A stretch of DNA of 64,000 bases from Nioella aestuarii (lineage in GTDB: Bacteria > Pseudomonadota > Alphaproteobacteria > Rhodobacterales > Rhodobacteraceae): positions 1 through 64,000 of the forward strand of contig NZ_JBPBBA010000019.1 in the NCBI RefSeq assembly GCF_050896395.1, given 5' to 3'. Positions 9,437-18,702 of this stretch are shown here, piece by piece; positions within the stretch are counted from its first letter, which is position 1; each line of letters starts with the position of its first letter. The translations under genes were made by a program, and so were the position numbers. A model generated the notes under the pieces. It was not told where the DNA came from, did not search any database, and was given only the letters and a program-made list of their open reading frames with translations.

Positions 9437-9736
9437 GACCTCTCCCTCTTTGTTGACCATCAAGGCCCGGCCTTGGGGTCCGGGTCAAGGCCTGGCCCTC
9501 GAATCTCCACCTGACGCGTGATGGCCAGATCGTCGCCATAGCGGTGAACAGGGATTTAACTTTGCGCGTTCAGAGATCAATGCGCAGGCTGCCTTCGCCA
9601 TTGTTGCCCCTCCCCAAACAAGCCGCCCAAATGGCGTCAGAAACCTCATGGTAATTTCCCGCCGAGCCCATAGCGACGCCTTACTCTCCGGCCAGGTTTG
9701 CATTAAGTTAAACAGTGCCGACGTAGTGAGACCCCC
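9437..9736. other. Divergent intergenic region
   Basis: About 300 bases between the MoxR gene and a gene on the other strand. It should carry promoters for both. I see no strong box, tRNA or small gene. Confidence 0.4.
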
Positions 9737-10672
9737 ATGAACGACATGCAAATGCCCACGCAAGGTGACCGCCCGACACATTCCGACTGGTTGGCCAGGA
9801 TGGACCAGATCGGAAACATGCACGGGTTTTTTGACCGGGTCGGCGCCCATCACCGGGCGCTGTACGTGCAAGAGAGCGATACGCTGCTTGTCACCTTCGA
9901 CGAGGTCGGGCGGGTCATGAAACAGGGTCGCGATGCGCTGCCAATCGGGTTCGATGCCGTCAGCAAGCGGGAATGGTCCTATCTCAGCCTGATGGCCGAG
10001 GGCGATACCTGGTTCCGCGATGCTGCGCTTTATCGGTTCTTCGACAGGCTTGTTCAGGAAGGCTTTTTCAAAAGCTTCGACAAGGTGCTGTTCCTTGGTG
10101 CGGGCCCAATGTGCGGCTACGCGGCCGCCGCCTTTTCCGCCGCATCCCCCGGCGCAACGGTTGTGGCGCTGTCCCCCGCCGCCACCCTGAACCGGGAAGC
10201 CGCCCCATATGAGCTGCGCTTTCGCAAGGCGTGGCGCAAGGATTTCACCAGCCACTATGGCTTTGCCCCGGTGATGCTGGAAACGGCGCAAAGCGCCTTT
10301 ATCGTCTATGATCCACTAGAATTGCTGGATGCCGCCCATGCGGCGCAATTTCGGGGCGACAACATCACCCGGATTCGCTTTCGCGGGGCGGGTCGAAACC
10401 TGCTGCGGCTATTGGAACCGAATTCCACTTTCGACCGGTTCATGAAGGCCGTCGGCAACGGGCGCATGTCCCCGCTTTGCTTTGCGCAGATTACCCGTCA
10501 GTTGCGGCAGACCAACCCAGACTACCTTAAAGGTTTGCTCAAACGGGCCGAAGAACGGGGCGGCACGACACTGCCCTATATCCTGGCCAAGCACGGGCTT
10601 GCGGCAACCGGCGACGTCGATTTCGCCCGCAGCATGTTGTCGATCGAGGCAGAACGCGCGGGCTCTGCCTGA
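9737..10672 (+). CDS. Conserved protein of unknown function
   Basis: A 311-residue protein without a signal peptide or membrane segment. A central segment, VLFLGAGPMCGYAAAAFSA (about 117-135) followed by ATVVALSP, looks like a Rossmann-type beta-alpha-beta turn. Such proteins are sometimes labelled phosphoadenosine phosphosulfate reductase in roseobacters, but I see no catalytic Cys or PAPS-binding motif that supports this. An ATG shortly after a GAGAC stretch is used. It is a single gene, convergent with the next. Confidence 0.7.
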   Translation: MNDMQMPTQGDRPTHSDWLARMDQIGNMHGFFDRVGAHHRALYVQESDTLLVTFDEVGRVMKQGRDALPIGFDAVSKREWSYLSLMAEGDTWFRDAALYRFFDRLVQEGFFKSFDKVLFLGAGPMCGYAAAAFSAASPGATVVALSPAATLNREAAPYELRFRKAWRKDFTSHYGFAPVMLETAQSAFIVYDPLELLDAAHAAQFRGDNITRIRFRGAGRNLLRLLEPNSTFDRFMKAVGNGRMSPLCFAQITRQLRQTNPDYLKGLLKRAEERGGTTLPYILAKHGLAATGDVDFARSMLSIEAERAGSA

Positions 10673-10731
10673 TCACGACGTCATCGCATCTGCCCCTCAG
10701 GGCAGACGCGACTGTCTGGCCTGCAACCGGC

Positions 10732-11442
10732 CTACTTGGATGGATCGGGTGATGGCGCAGGTGCCGGTGCGGGCGCTGGCGCTGGCGACGGGTTTCCGAC
10801 GGCGGCACCGATCATCGCGCCGTTGCTATCAACCGTCGGCGGCTCGGTCGAGATAGCCACCGGCACATCGGGAACAAACGCTTCCCCTGCATCGGAGCCG
10901 CCATGATAGATGGCAAAGCCAAGGCTTGGCAGGTAGGTCAGCCGGTCAATATAGGCACCGCCGTCTGATCCTGTGGTGGTCACCCGAATGGGCCAGGTCG
11001 TGTAGTTGCACGCGCCGAGAGAAATCGAGCTTTCCGGCTCCATCAGCACATCCACCGTTTCCACATTCGTGGTCCCGTCATCATGACGGCGCACGGTGCT
11101 GCCTTGCCAGGTCAGACCAGGGAAAAGCGTCGGCAGGTTTTCCACCCCAATGGCGTAGCTGGTGACTTCGGACGTGTTACTGACCAGAGCACCATAGCTT
11201 GTGTCCCAGCTTTGCAGAACGAATGCGCCTGAAACGCTGTGGACACGGAACCCGGCCCCGTCCTCCAGATAGACCTCCTGCTCCAGGACCGATCCATCCG
11301 CCTGCCTGTCATAGCGCACGTAGAAATCGTTGAAGCTGACATAAACACCATCGCCCGTATCGGACATGGATTGTGGGCAATCGGCAATGGCTGCCGACCC
11401 GGCGCAAACTAGGGCCAGTGAAAAAAGGGATCTTTGGATCAT
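10732..11442 (-). CDS. Secreted protein with Ala-Pro repeat tail
   Basis: A 236-residue protein with a signal peptide (about 1-20, SAAIA then D). The mature domain is beta-rich, with pairs of cysteines (CPQ near the start and one in LGACNYTTW). It ends in a low-complexity Pro-Ala repeat (about 216-230) that could span peptidoglycan or act as a flexible linker. The ATG at 11442 has GGAGG 9 bases upstream. No recognised family. It is transcribed toward the 9737-10672 gene, with a GC-rich hairpin at about 10687-10707 between the two stops. Confidence 0.72.
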   Translation of the reverse strand: MIQRSLFSLALVCAGSAAIADCPQSMSDTGDGVYVSFNDFYVRYDRQADGSVLEQEVYLEDGAGFRVHSVSGAFVLQSWDTSYGALVSNTSEVTSYAIGVENLPTLFPGLTWQGSTVRRHDDGTTNVETVDVLMEPESSISLGACNYTTWPIRVTTTGSDGGAYIDRLTYLPSLGFAIYHGGSDAGEAFVPDVPVAISTEPPTVDSNGAMIGAAVGNPSPAPAPAPAPAPSPDPSK

Positions 11443-11681
11443 GACGTGGACCTCCGAAATGTTTGGCGGCGAATGAATATCTGATCTGCCCCGGTTGACC
11501 GGAGTCTTGTGGCGCTTGGCTGAATGGCAGGTCTCAGCACTTAACTATATTTGACCGCAATATCCGTCTTGGCCAGCCCCTGTTGCGAAACAAAGGCCGG
11601 TCACTGTGTCAGAGGAACGCTTGTCGGCCTATCCCTTAGACGGCCAGCGACCAGAAAAGGTTCAAAGAAACGAAAGGTCTG

Positions 11682-11978
11682 TCAGTTGTCGTCGCGTGGA
11701 CCTGGGCGGATATGCACCTCGGTCAGCGCTATGTAGAAGCGCTTGCCAAACAGCGCCAGGAAAGTTCCAACCAAGAGCGGGACGGTCATCGACACAGACA
11801 GCAACGAGGCCAGAAGACTCGCCATCAGCATCAGAAACAACAGGGTCACCATGTCATATTCGCTGCGCCCCTGCGGGATCTGGATGTCAAACACATCCTC
11901 GATCGCCTTTTGCACATGCGGCTTGGCAATGGGTTCGAGATAACCGGCCGCAAGACCGAGGAGAAAGCTCAGAAACAT
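11682..11978 (-). CDS. Small membrane protein of unknown function
   Basis: About 98 residues with an N-terminal hydrophobic helix (FLSFLLGLAAGYLEP) and two further membrane segments (LLFLMLMASLLASLLSV and VPLLVGTFLALFG). A motif GYLEPIAKPHVQKAIEDVF follows the first helix. The frame is open up to 12146, but the upstream part has no coding character, so I chose the internal ATG at 11978 that puts the helix at the N terminus; no strong ribosome site supports it. I recall similar short proteins in Rhodobacteraceae, without a function. Confidence 0.6.
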   Translation of the reverse strand: MFLSFLLGLAAGYLEPIAKPHVQKAIEDVFDIQIPQGRSEYDMVTLLFLMLMASLLASLLSVSMTVPLLVGTFLALFGKRFYIALTEVHIRPGPRDDN

Positions 11979-12391
11979 GAGACGGGCCCGTTTGCATAAT
12001 TCACTTTGCACGGGCAGCATAAACAAGGCACCCACATGTTGCACTGCGGCATCATGCGTAACCTCACGGATCGGCAAGCTGTTGCCCAACCGGAACCGGC
12101 TGGCGCGTTTCCCTGGGTTTGCACGCTCTGCGCGAGAAATCCGCAAAGGCCAGCCTCATCCTGATCGACACGATCACCTGCTATGCCCCTACTGGTCCAC
12201 GTAAATATTTGGGCGGTCGACAAGTGGCGCCAGGCGCCAAGCCTGCCGTCGCGGGTGCGGATGTCCGGCATCCCCAGTTCCATCATGATGCGGGGCCGCA
12301 TGGGACCGGGTGATAGCCGGGGCATTGCAGCGGGGCGTTTTGTGATGCTTTCCCTTTGCATGGATCACCAATCCGGTGTAGCGCAAGCGCC
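11979..12391. other. Divergent intergenic region upstream of pyrC
   Basis: About 400 bases between the small membrane protein and pyrC. It may contain the pyrC promoter and possibly the 5' part of the small membrane gene if an upstream start is used. No RNA motif was recognised. Confidence 0.35.
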
Positions 12392-13435
12392 ATGACCGAA
12401 AGACTGACGATCCGCCGCCCCGATGACTGGCACCTGCACCTGCGCGATGGCGCGATGCTACGTGCTGTCCTGCCCGAAACTGCGCGCCATTTTGCCCGCG
12501 CAATCATCATGCCGAACCTGGTGCCGCCCGTCGTCACCGGGGCCGATGCGACGGCCTACCGCGACCGGATCATGGCCGCCTTGCCCGAGGGGATGCAGTT
12601 CACCCCCCTGATGACGCTCTACCTGACCGAGCAGACCGACCCCGACGATGTGGCCGCCGCCCATGCCTCGGGCCTGATCACCGCGGTCAAGCTCTACCCC
12701 GCTGGTGCCACCACGAATTCCCAGTCGGGTGTGCGCAATCTCGACCACGTGCGCCCAGTCCTTGAACGCATGGCCGAGATTGGCCTGCCGCTCTGTATCC
12801 ACGGCGAAGTCACCGATCCGGCAACCGATATCTTCGACCGCGAGGAAGCGTTCCTGAACGGTGTTCTGCGCCCGCTGACGCAGGAAATCCCCGATCTCAA
12901 GATCACGCTTGAACACATCACCACGCACCACGGCATCCGCTTCGTGCGCGAGGCTGAGGGCGACGTGGCCGGAACGATCACCACGCACCACCTGATGATC
13001 AACCGCAACCACATGCTGGCGGGCGGCATCCGGCCCCATTACTACTGCCTGCCGATCGTCAAACGCGCTTCGCATCAACGTGCCCTGATCGCGGCGGCCA
13101 CCTCGGGCGATCCACGCTTCTTCCTAGGCACGGACAGTGCGCCGCATCTCGACCACGCCAAGATCTCTGAATGCGGGTGCGCGGGCGTTTTTTCGGCGCC
13201 CAATACGATGTCCTGCCTCGCGCAGCTGTTCGAGGAATACGAGGCGCTCGACAAGCTCGAAGCCTTTACATCGCTGAATGGTCCCGCGCGCTACGGCCTG
13301 CCGGTCAACGAGGAAACGATCACTCTCGAAAAGCGCGACACGCCCTGCAACTATCCGGCGAAATACCACACCCCCGACGGCACCCTCACCCTCTTCGACC
13401 CGACCGTGCCGCTCTACTGGCATGTGCTGGACTGA
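12392..13435 (+). CDS. pyrC: Dihydroorotase, type II
   Basis: Third step of UMP synthesis: cyclises carbamoyl-aspartate to dihydroorotate. It has 347 residues, as in E. coli PyrC. The metal-binding HxH is at His14/His16 (WHLHLRD), the carbamylated lysine is Lys100 in AVKLYPAG, and further metal-site His residues lie in LCIHGEV and EHITTHH; FFLGTDSAPH carries the catalytic Asp. The ATG at 12392 gives the normal N terminus. pyrE follows after 45 bases, so the two are probably one operon. Confidence 0.96.
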   Translation: MTERLTIRRPDDWHLHLRDGAMLRAVLPETARHFARAIIMPNLVPPVVTGADATAYRDRIMAALPEGMQFTPLMTLYLTEQTDPDDVAAAHASGLITAVKLYPAGATTNSQSGVRNLDHVRPVLERMAEIGLPLCIHGEVTDPATDIFDREEAFLNGVLRPLTQEIPDLKITLEHITTHHGIRFVREAEGDVAGTITTHHLMINRNHMLAGGIRPHYYCLPIVKRASHQRALIAAATSGDPRFFLGTDSAPHLDHAKISECGCAGVFSAPNTMSCLAQLFEEYEALDKLEAFTSLNGPARYGLPVNEETITLEKRDTPCNYPAKYHTPDGTLTLFDPTVPLYWHVLD

Positions 13436-13480
13436 CCCTGTCTGACACTGGTTCCAAATATCAAAAAAAGTAGGCAAGCC

Positions 13481-14155
13481 ATGATCCCTTCCACCTACCC
13501 CGATCAGGCCACAATCGCACAGCTGACCGCCCGAATGCTGTTGGACATCAAGGCCGTTCATTTCAACGCTGAAACGCCGTTTGTGCATTCCAACGGCAAA
13601 GAGGCCCCAACCTATGTCGATTGCCGCAAGCTGATCAGCTACCCGCGTATCCGGTCGACGCTGATGGATTTCCTGACCTGCACGGTCTTCCGCAACGCGG
13701 GGCTGGAAGCGTTTGACAATATCGCCGGTGGGGAAACGGCAGGCATTCCCTTCGCGGCCTTTGTGGCTGAACGCATGGCGCTGCCGATGACCTACGTGCG
13801 TAAAAAGCCAAAGGGCTATGGCCGTGACGCGCAGATCGAAGGCCAGATGACAGAAGGCGAGCGTGTGCTGCTGATCGAGGATCTTACCACCGATGGCGGC
13901 TCGAAGCTGAAATTCGTCGATGCGATCCGGAAGACAGGCGCCACCTGCGGTCACACGGCGGTGATTTTCTATTACGGCATCTTCGAAGAGACGATCCCGA
14001 ACCTGCGCGCCCATGGGGTGGAACTGCACTACCTGTGTACCTGGTGGGACGTTCTGGCCGAGGCGCGTCGCGCGGGCGACTTTGATGATGCGACGCTCGA
14101 CTCGGTGGAAAGCTTCCTCAACGATCCGGAAGCCTGGCGCGCGGCCAGAGCCTAG
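13481..14155 (+). CDS. pyrE: Orotate phosphoribosyltransferase
   Basis: Transfers phosphoribose from PRPP to orotate in the step after dihydroorotate dehydrogenase. It has 224 residues. The PRPP-binding loop reads VLLIEDLTTDGGS (about 129-141), and YVRKKPKGYG is the flexible catalytic loop. It lies directly downstream of pyrC and is followed by two terminators, which marks the end of this pyrimidine transcript. Confidence 0.95.
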   Translation: MIPSTYPDQATIAQLTARMLLDIKAVHFNAETPFVHSNGKEAPTYVDCRKLISYPRIRSTLMDFLTCTVFRNAGLEAFDNIAGGETAGIPFAAFVAERMALPMTYVRKKPKGYGRDAQIEGQMTEGERVLLIEDLTTDGGSKLKFVDAIRKTGATCGHTAVIFYYGIFEETIPNLRAHGVELHYLCTWWDVLAEARRAGDFDDATLDSVESFLNDPEAWRAARA

Positions 14156-14159
14156 CGCC

Positions 14160-14182
14160 AAGGCGTTTGCAAACGCCTTTTT
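14160..14182 (+). terminator. First of two tandem palindromic terminators after pyrE
   Basis: A perfect 20-base palindrome (14160-14179) with no designed loop, centred on TTTGCAAA, followed by a short T-run. It begins 4 bases after the pyrE stop codon. Confidence 0.8.
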
Positions 14183-14184
14183 GG

Positions 14185-14207
14185 AAGGGCCTTGCAAGGC
14201 CCTTTTT
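14185..14207 (+). terminator. Second of two tandem palindromic terminators after pyrE
   Basis: A second perfect 20-base palindrome (14185-14204), centred on CTTGCAAG, with a T-run to 14207. It lies five bases after the first and shares its AAGG...CCTT ends and TTGCAA core. Confidence 0.8.
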
Positions 14208-14289
14208 CACCGCAAGTGGCAAGCGGCGGTCTGTCCTGTCCGGGTGGTTTCCGGTGTGAGCCAAGCGTGTTCGACACGTTCTCCACACC

Positions 14290-14298
14290 CTATCCACA
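14290..14298 (+). promoter_or_regulatory. DnaA-box-like site upstream of dnaB
   Basis: CTATCCACA differs from the consensus DnaA box TTATCCACA at the first base only. It lies about 80 bases before the dnaB start. A single 8/9 match can occur by chance. Confidence 0.25.
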
Positions 14299-14377
14299 GG
14301 ATATCCAGATTGCCCGCCCGCAGGCCGATTTGCTATGACACGAGCCTCAGGGGCGGACACAAAACAGGGGATCAGCG

Positions 14378-15874
14378 ATGAATGAGATCAGCAATCTGCC
14401 GGGGAACCTGCCGCAAGCTGCTGAAACCGCTGATCTTCCTCAGAACGTCGAGGCTGAACAGCAACTCCTCGGGGCGATTCTGTCTTCAAACGATGTGCTG
14501 GACCGGATCGAGGATCTGGTAAAACCGGACCATTTTTACGACCCCGTCCACGCCGATATTTTTGAGCTTGCGTCCAAGCGCATCACCTCCGGCATGCAGA
14601 CCGATGCCACGACGCTCAAGAATTTCATGGCCGATCATCAGGGCCTGAAAGCGCTTGGCGGGGTGGAATACCTGCTGCGTTTGCAGCTCTCGGCCATCGC
14701 CACCACGGCGGCACGCGACTATGCACAGCTGATCCATGATCTCGCACTGCGTCGGTCGCTGATCCAACTGGGCAAGAACATCGCCGACAAGGCCACCACG
14801 GTGCGCGATGAAAGCTCACCCGATGATCAGATCGTCGATGCCGAGGCGCAGCTTTTTCAGCTGGCCTCCTCCGGTACGGCATCGAAAGGTTTCCAAAGCT
14901 TCCTGCGGGCGCTGACCGATGCGGTCGACATCGCAAATGCCGCCTATAATCGGGGCGGCGGTCTTGCTGGCCTGTCTACGGGTCTCACCGATATGGATAA
15001 GATGCTGGGGGGGCTGCACCATTCCGACCTGCTGATCCTCGCCGGGCGTCCCTCTATGGGGAAAACCTCGCTGGCGACCAACATTGCCTTCAACGTCGCA
15101 AAGGCGTTCAAGCGCGGGCCGAAGCCCGACGGGACGGAAGGCACAATATCCGGTGGTGTCGTGGGCTTTTTCAGCCTCGAAATGTCGGCCGCACAGCTGG
15201 CGCAGCGGATTCTGTCCGAAGCTGCCGAAGTGCCCTCTGAACTGATCCGCAAGGGCGACCTCAACGAACAGGAATTCCAACGCTACCTGCGTGCGGCACA
15301 GGAACTGGAAACCTGCCCGCTCTATATCGACGATACGCCCGCCCTGCCCATCTCTCAGGTCGCGGCAAGATCCCGGCGATTGAAACGCTCGCGCCTCGGG
15401 CTCGACTTGATCATCGTGGACTATCTTCAGCTGCTGCGCGGGTCGGGCAAAAGCGACAACCGGGTGAACGAGGTCTCAGAAATCACCCAAGGCCTCAAAG
15501 CCATCGCAAAGGAACTCAACATCCCCGTCATCGCGCTCTCGCAGCTCAGCCGTCAGGTGGAAAGCCGCGAAGACAAGCGCCCGCAGCTGAGCGACCTGCG
15601 GGAGTCCGGCTCGATCGAACAGGACGCGGACGTTGTGATGTTCGTGTACCGGGGCGAATACTACAAGGAACGCGAAAAGCCGGGCGAAGAGAACCTGGAG
15701 GCCATGGCGCAATGGCAGCAGGATATGGAACAGCTCCATGGCAAGGCCGAAGTCATCATCGGCAAGCAGCGCCACGGGCCGGTGGGGTCCATCGATCTTA
15801 GCTTCGACGGGCGTTTCACCAGGTTCGGCAATCTCGTGAAGCCGTGGCAGCAGGGCAGCGATCAGGGATACTGA
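14378..15874 (+). CDS. dnaB: Replicative DNA helicase
   Basis: Hexameric 5'-3' helicase that unwinds DNA at the replication fork. It has 498 residues. The N-terminal DnaB domain has PQNVEAEQQLLGAIL (about 21-35), and the RecA-like C-terminal domain has Walker A GRPSMGKTS, Walker B LIIVDYLQLL and the arginine-finger region LSDLRESGSIEQDADV. There is no intein despite DnaB being a common intein host. A GGGGA ribosome site lies before the ATG. The oxygenase gene follows after 21 bases. Confidence 0.96.
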   Translation: MNEISNLPGNLPQAAETADLPQNVEAEQQLLGAILSSNDVLDRIEDLVKPDHFYDPVHADIFELASKRITSGMQTDATTLKNFMADHQGLKALGGVEYLLRLQLSAIATTAARDYAQLIHDLALRRSLIQLGKNIADKATTVRDESSPDDQIVDAEAQLFQLASSGTASKGFQSFLRALTDAVDIANAAYNRGGGLAGLSTGLTDMDKMLGGLHHSDLLILAGRPSMGKTSLATNIAFNVAKAFKRGPKPDGTEGTISGGVVGFFSLEMSAAQLAQRILSEAAEVPSELIRKGDLNEQEFQRYLRAAQELETCPLYIDDTPALPISQVAARSRRLKRSRLGLDLIIVDYLQLLRGSGKSDNRVNEVSEITQGLKAIAKELNIPVIALSQLSRQVESREDKRPQLSDLRESGSIEQDADVVMFVYRGEYYKEREKPGEENLEAMAQWQQDMEQLHGKAEVIIGKQRHGPVGSIDLSFDGRFTRFGNLVKPWQQGSDQGY

Positions 15875-15895
15875 GACCTTGGGCATGGGGATAAG

Positions 15896-16849
15896 ATGAC
15901 CGAATTCACCGACATCCCCGTGCTGGACCTCGCGCCACTGACCGAGGGGCGGGACACAGACGCGCTCGCCCAAGAATTCGCCCGCGCCTATGGCGAGACC
16001 GGCTTTGGCTACGTGGTCAATCACGGCATCCCCAAGGACTTGTGTCAGGGCATTTTCGACGCCTCCCGCCGCTTTCACGCCCTGCCATTGGCCGCGAAAC
16101 AGGCGATTGCCGTCAATCGCAACCACCGCGGCTATATCGCCATCAACACCTCAACCGATGTGACGACCGATCTGGCCGAGGTCACGAAACCCAACCAATC
16201 CGCCAGCTTCATGATGATGCGCGAGGATGCGGCGCATGATCCGGCCGTGTATCTCTCCGGCCAGAACCAGTGGCCCGACCTGCCCGGCTTTCGCGAAACC
16301 TGCGAGGCCTATGCAGCCGCGATGAGCAGCCTTGGCCAACGCCTGATGCGCCTCGCCCTGCAAGCCATCGGCGCCTCCGACAGCACGATCCTGACGTCCT
16401 TTGACGACCCGACCATCTGGCTACGCCTGCTGCACTATCCGCCCATGCCCCCGCAAGCACCTGATGATCTTTACGGTTCGGCTCCGCACAAGGATTTCGG
16501 CTGCCTGACCCTTCTTGCCCAGGACGATGTGGGCGGGTTGCAGGTGATGACGCCGTCGGGCCTTTGGGTCGATGCGCCGCCAATGAAAGGGGCCTTTGTG
16601 GTTAATGTGGGCGACATGCTGCACCGGATGTCGAACGGGCAGCTTTTGTCCACCCCGCATCGGGTGATCAACCGGTCGGGCCGCGAACGCTATTCCTGCC
16701 CTTTCTTCTATGACCCGCACGTGAATACGACGATCGCCCCCCTGCCCGGAACCGGCACCCCGCGTTTCGATCCACTGATCTTCGCCGATTTCCTGCGAAG
16801 CGAGCTGGAAGCGGGTTATGACGCCCACAAGGTCACCAAGGGGGCTTGA
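15896..16849 (+). CDS. 2-oxoglutarate/Fe(II)-dependent oxygenase of the isopenicillin N synthase family
   Basis: A cytoplasmic non-heme iron oxygenase of 317 residues. The N-terminal DIOX_N block PVLDLAPLTEGRD is present. The iron triad is His198-x-Asp200 (HKDFG) and His255 (TPHRV), and the 2-oxoglutarate-binding RxS is Arg265-Tyr-Ser267. NVGDMLHRMSNG is the usual DSBH segment before the last His. All key residues are present, so it should be active. The substrate is unknown; the family includes enzymes of secondary metabolism and of amino acid and ethylene chemistry. It lies 21 bases after dnaB and 30 before alr. Confidence 0.88.
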   Translation: MTEFTDIPVLDLAPLTEGRDTDALAQEFARAYGETGFGYVVNHGIPKDLCQGIFDASRRFHALPLAAKQAIAVNRNHRGYIAINTSTDVTTDLAEVTKPNQSASFMMMREDAAHDPAVYLSGQNQWPDLPGFRETCEAYAAAMSSLGQRLMRLALQAIGASDSTILTSFDDPTIWLRLLHYPPMPPQAPDDLYGSAPHKDFGCLTLLAQDDVGGLQVMTPSGLWVDAPPMKGAFVVNVGDMLHRMSNGQLLSTPHRVINRSGRERYSCPFFYDPHVNTTIAPLPGTGTPRFDPLIFADFLRSELEAGYDAHKVTKGA

Positions 16850-16879
16850 CCCGTCGCGCCCGGCACGGAACAAGGCGCC

Positions 16880-17923
16880 ATGGCTACTGGAACTCTTCAT
16901 ATCGACCTCGACGCGGTCGCGGCCAACTGGGCCGCGCTGGATAGCATGACCAATGTTGAAACCGCCGCCGTGGTGAAGGCGGATGGCTATGGGCTGCGCG
17001 CAGATAAGGTCGCCCTGCGGCTGGCACGCGCGGGTGTTCGCCGGTTCTTCGTGGCCACCGCCGAGGAAGGCATCAAGCTGCGCACCGCCCTTGGGCATGG
17101 GTACGAGATCAACGTCTTTTCCGGCCATATGGAGCGCGACACGCCGCTGATCCACGAGGCCGGACTTGTCCCCATGCTGAACAGCGCTGAACAGGTCACG
17201 CGCCATCGGGCCGCGCTGCCCGAGGCCGCCTATGGCGTCCAGCTCGACAGCGGCATGAACCGGCTTGGCATGGAGCCCGCCGAATGGGCCAGCCTGCGCA
17301 GCGATCTGGAAACCGGGCCACTGACACTTGTGATGAGCCATCTGGCCTGTGCTGACGACCCTGCGCATCAGCAGAACGCCGCGCAACTGGCCGCTTTCAC
17401 CGAGATGACCCAAGGCATCACTGTTCCCCGCAGCCTGGCCGCCACCGGCGGTACGCTCCTTGGCCCCGAGTTTCATTTCGACCTGTGCCGACCTGGCGTG
17501 GGTCTTTACGGCGGCTTCCCCTTCGAGGAGGCGACGCCCGTTGTGCGCCTGTCCCTGCCCGTTATTCAGGTCCGTGACCTCGCTCCGGGCGAAACCGTCG
17601 GCTATTCCGCAACATGGACCGCCACGCGACCTTCGAGAATTGCAACGCTGTCGGCGGGCTACGCCGACGGGCTTATCCGCAGAATGAGCGATGTGGCCCA
17701 TCTATGGGCAGGCGACATACCCTGCAAGCTGGCTGGTCGCGTGTCGATGGACCTTTTGACCGTGGACGTGACAGACCTGCCAGAGATCCCCGAATCCCTC
17801 GACATTCTCGGCCCTCACCAGACGGTGGACCAATTGGCCGACGCAGCCGAAACCATCGGCTATGAAATTCTCACCTCGCTCGGCCCCCGATACCGGCGCC
17901 GATATAGCGGAGACGTGGCGTGA
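16880..17923 (+). CDS. alr: Alanine racemase
   Basis: PLP enzyme that makes D-alanine for peptidoglycan. It has 347 residues. The PLP lysine is Lys33 in AAVVKADGYG, and the second catalytic base is Tyr261 in SAGYADG. CRPGVGLYGG matches the conserved region. Its stop codon overlaps the GTG start of the ABC permease by four bases, so translation of the two is probably coupled. Confidence 0.94.
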   Translation: MATGTLHIDLDAVAANWAALDSMTNVETAAVVKADGYGLRADKVALRLARAGVRRFFVATAEEGIKLRTALGHGYEINVFSGHMERDTPLIHEAGLVPMLNSAEQVTRHRAALPEAAYGVQLDSGMNRLGMEPAEWASLRSDLETGPLTLVMSHLACADDPAHQQNAAQLAAFTEMTQGITVPRSLAATGGTLLGPEFHFDLCRPGVGLYGGFPFEEATPVVRLSLPVIQVRDLAPGETVGYSATWTATRPSRIATLSAGYADGLIRRMSDVAHLWAGDIPCKLAGRVSMDLLTVDVTDLPEIPESLDILGPHQTVDQLADAAETIGYEILTSLGPRYRRRYSGDVA

Positions 17924-18702
17924 TCCTGACCGCCCCCCTTGCGGCGCTCGGCCGCTCGACCCTTGCGTTGCTGGCCTCTGTCGGGCGGGTGGCGATCTAT
18001 GCCGTGCAGCTCTTGCGCCACATGCTGACGCCTCCTTGGTATCCGCGTGAATTTCTGGTGCAGGTGCTGCAGATCGGTTGGCTGTCCCTGCCCGTCGTCG
18101 GGTTGACAGCACTCTTCACAGGTGGTGCGCTGGCCCTGCAAATCTACGCAGGCGGGTCGCGCTTCAACGCTGAAACGGTGGTGCCATCCATCGTCGCCAT
18201 CGGTATCGCACGAGAGCTTGGCCCGGTGCTTGGTGGTCTTATGGTGGCAGGCCGTGTCGCCGCCGCCATCGCCGCCGAAATCGGCACAATGAAGGTGACA
18301 GAACAGATCGACGCCCTTGTCACCCTTTCCACCAACCCGATGAAATACCTGACCGTGCCACGGGTTCTGGCGGCCACCCTGACCCTGCCGATCCTTGTCG
18401 CGGTCGGTGATTCCATCGGCATTTTCGGCGGCTACCTCGTGGGCACCACGCGCCTTGGCTTCAATCCGGCCAATTACCTGCACAACACCGCCGATTTTCT
18501 GGAGGCATGGGACGTTATTTCCGGCCTGATCAAAGGCGCGGTCTTTGGCTTCATCGTGGCGCTGATGGGCTGCTATCACGGAATGAACTCGGGCCGGGGC
18601 GCGCGCGGTGTGGGCAAGGCCACGACCAACGCGGTTGTCTCTGCCTCGATCCTGATCCTCGCCGCCAACTATCTGCTGACGGGGCTGTTCTTTACATCAT
18701 GA
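17920..18702 (+). CDS. mlaE: MlaE-family ABC transporter permease
   Basis: Integral membrane subunit of an Mla-type phospholipid transporter that helps keep outer-membrane lipid asymmetry. It has 260 residues and about five to six membrane segments. The family signature is visible around GIARELGPVLGGLMVAGRVAAA and EIGTMKVTEQIDAL. The GTG start overlaps the alr stop, and the end overlaps the next ATG by four bases. No MlaD (MCE) gene lies nearby, so the substrate-binding part must be encoded elsewhere, or the pair serves another purpose. Confidence 0.9.
   Translation: MILTAPLAALGRSTLALLASVGRVAIYAVQLLRHMLTPPWYPREFLVQVLQIGWLSLPVVGLTALFTGGALALQIYAGGSRFNAETVVPSIVAIGIARELGPVLGGLMVAGRVAAAIAAEIGTMKVTEQIDALVTLSTNPMKYLTVPRVLAATLTLPILVAVGDSIGIFGGYLVGTTRLGFNPANYLHNTADFLEAWDVISGLIKGAVFGFIVALMGCYHGMNSGRGARGVGKATTNAVVSASILILAANYLLTGLFFTS

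Noticed and set aside
13124..14197. 357-codon open frame on the minus strand
   Set aside because: Antisense to pyrE and the end of pyrC.
16421..17701. 426-codon open frame on the minus strand
   Set aside because: Antisense to alr and the end of the oxygenase gene; both have complete active sites.
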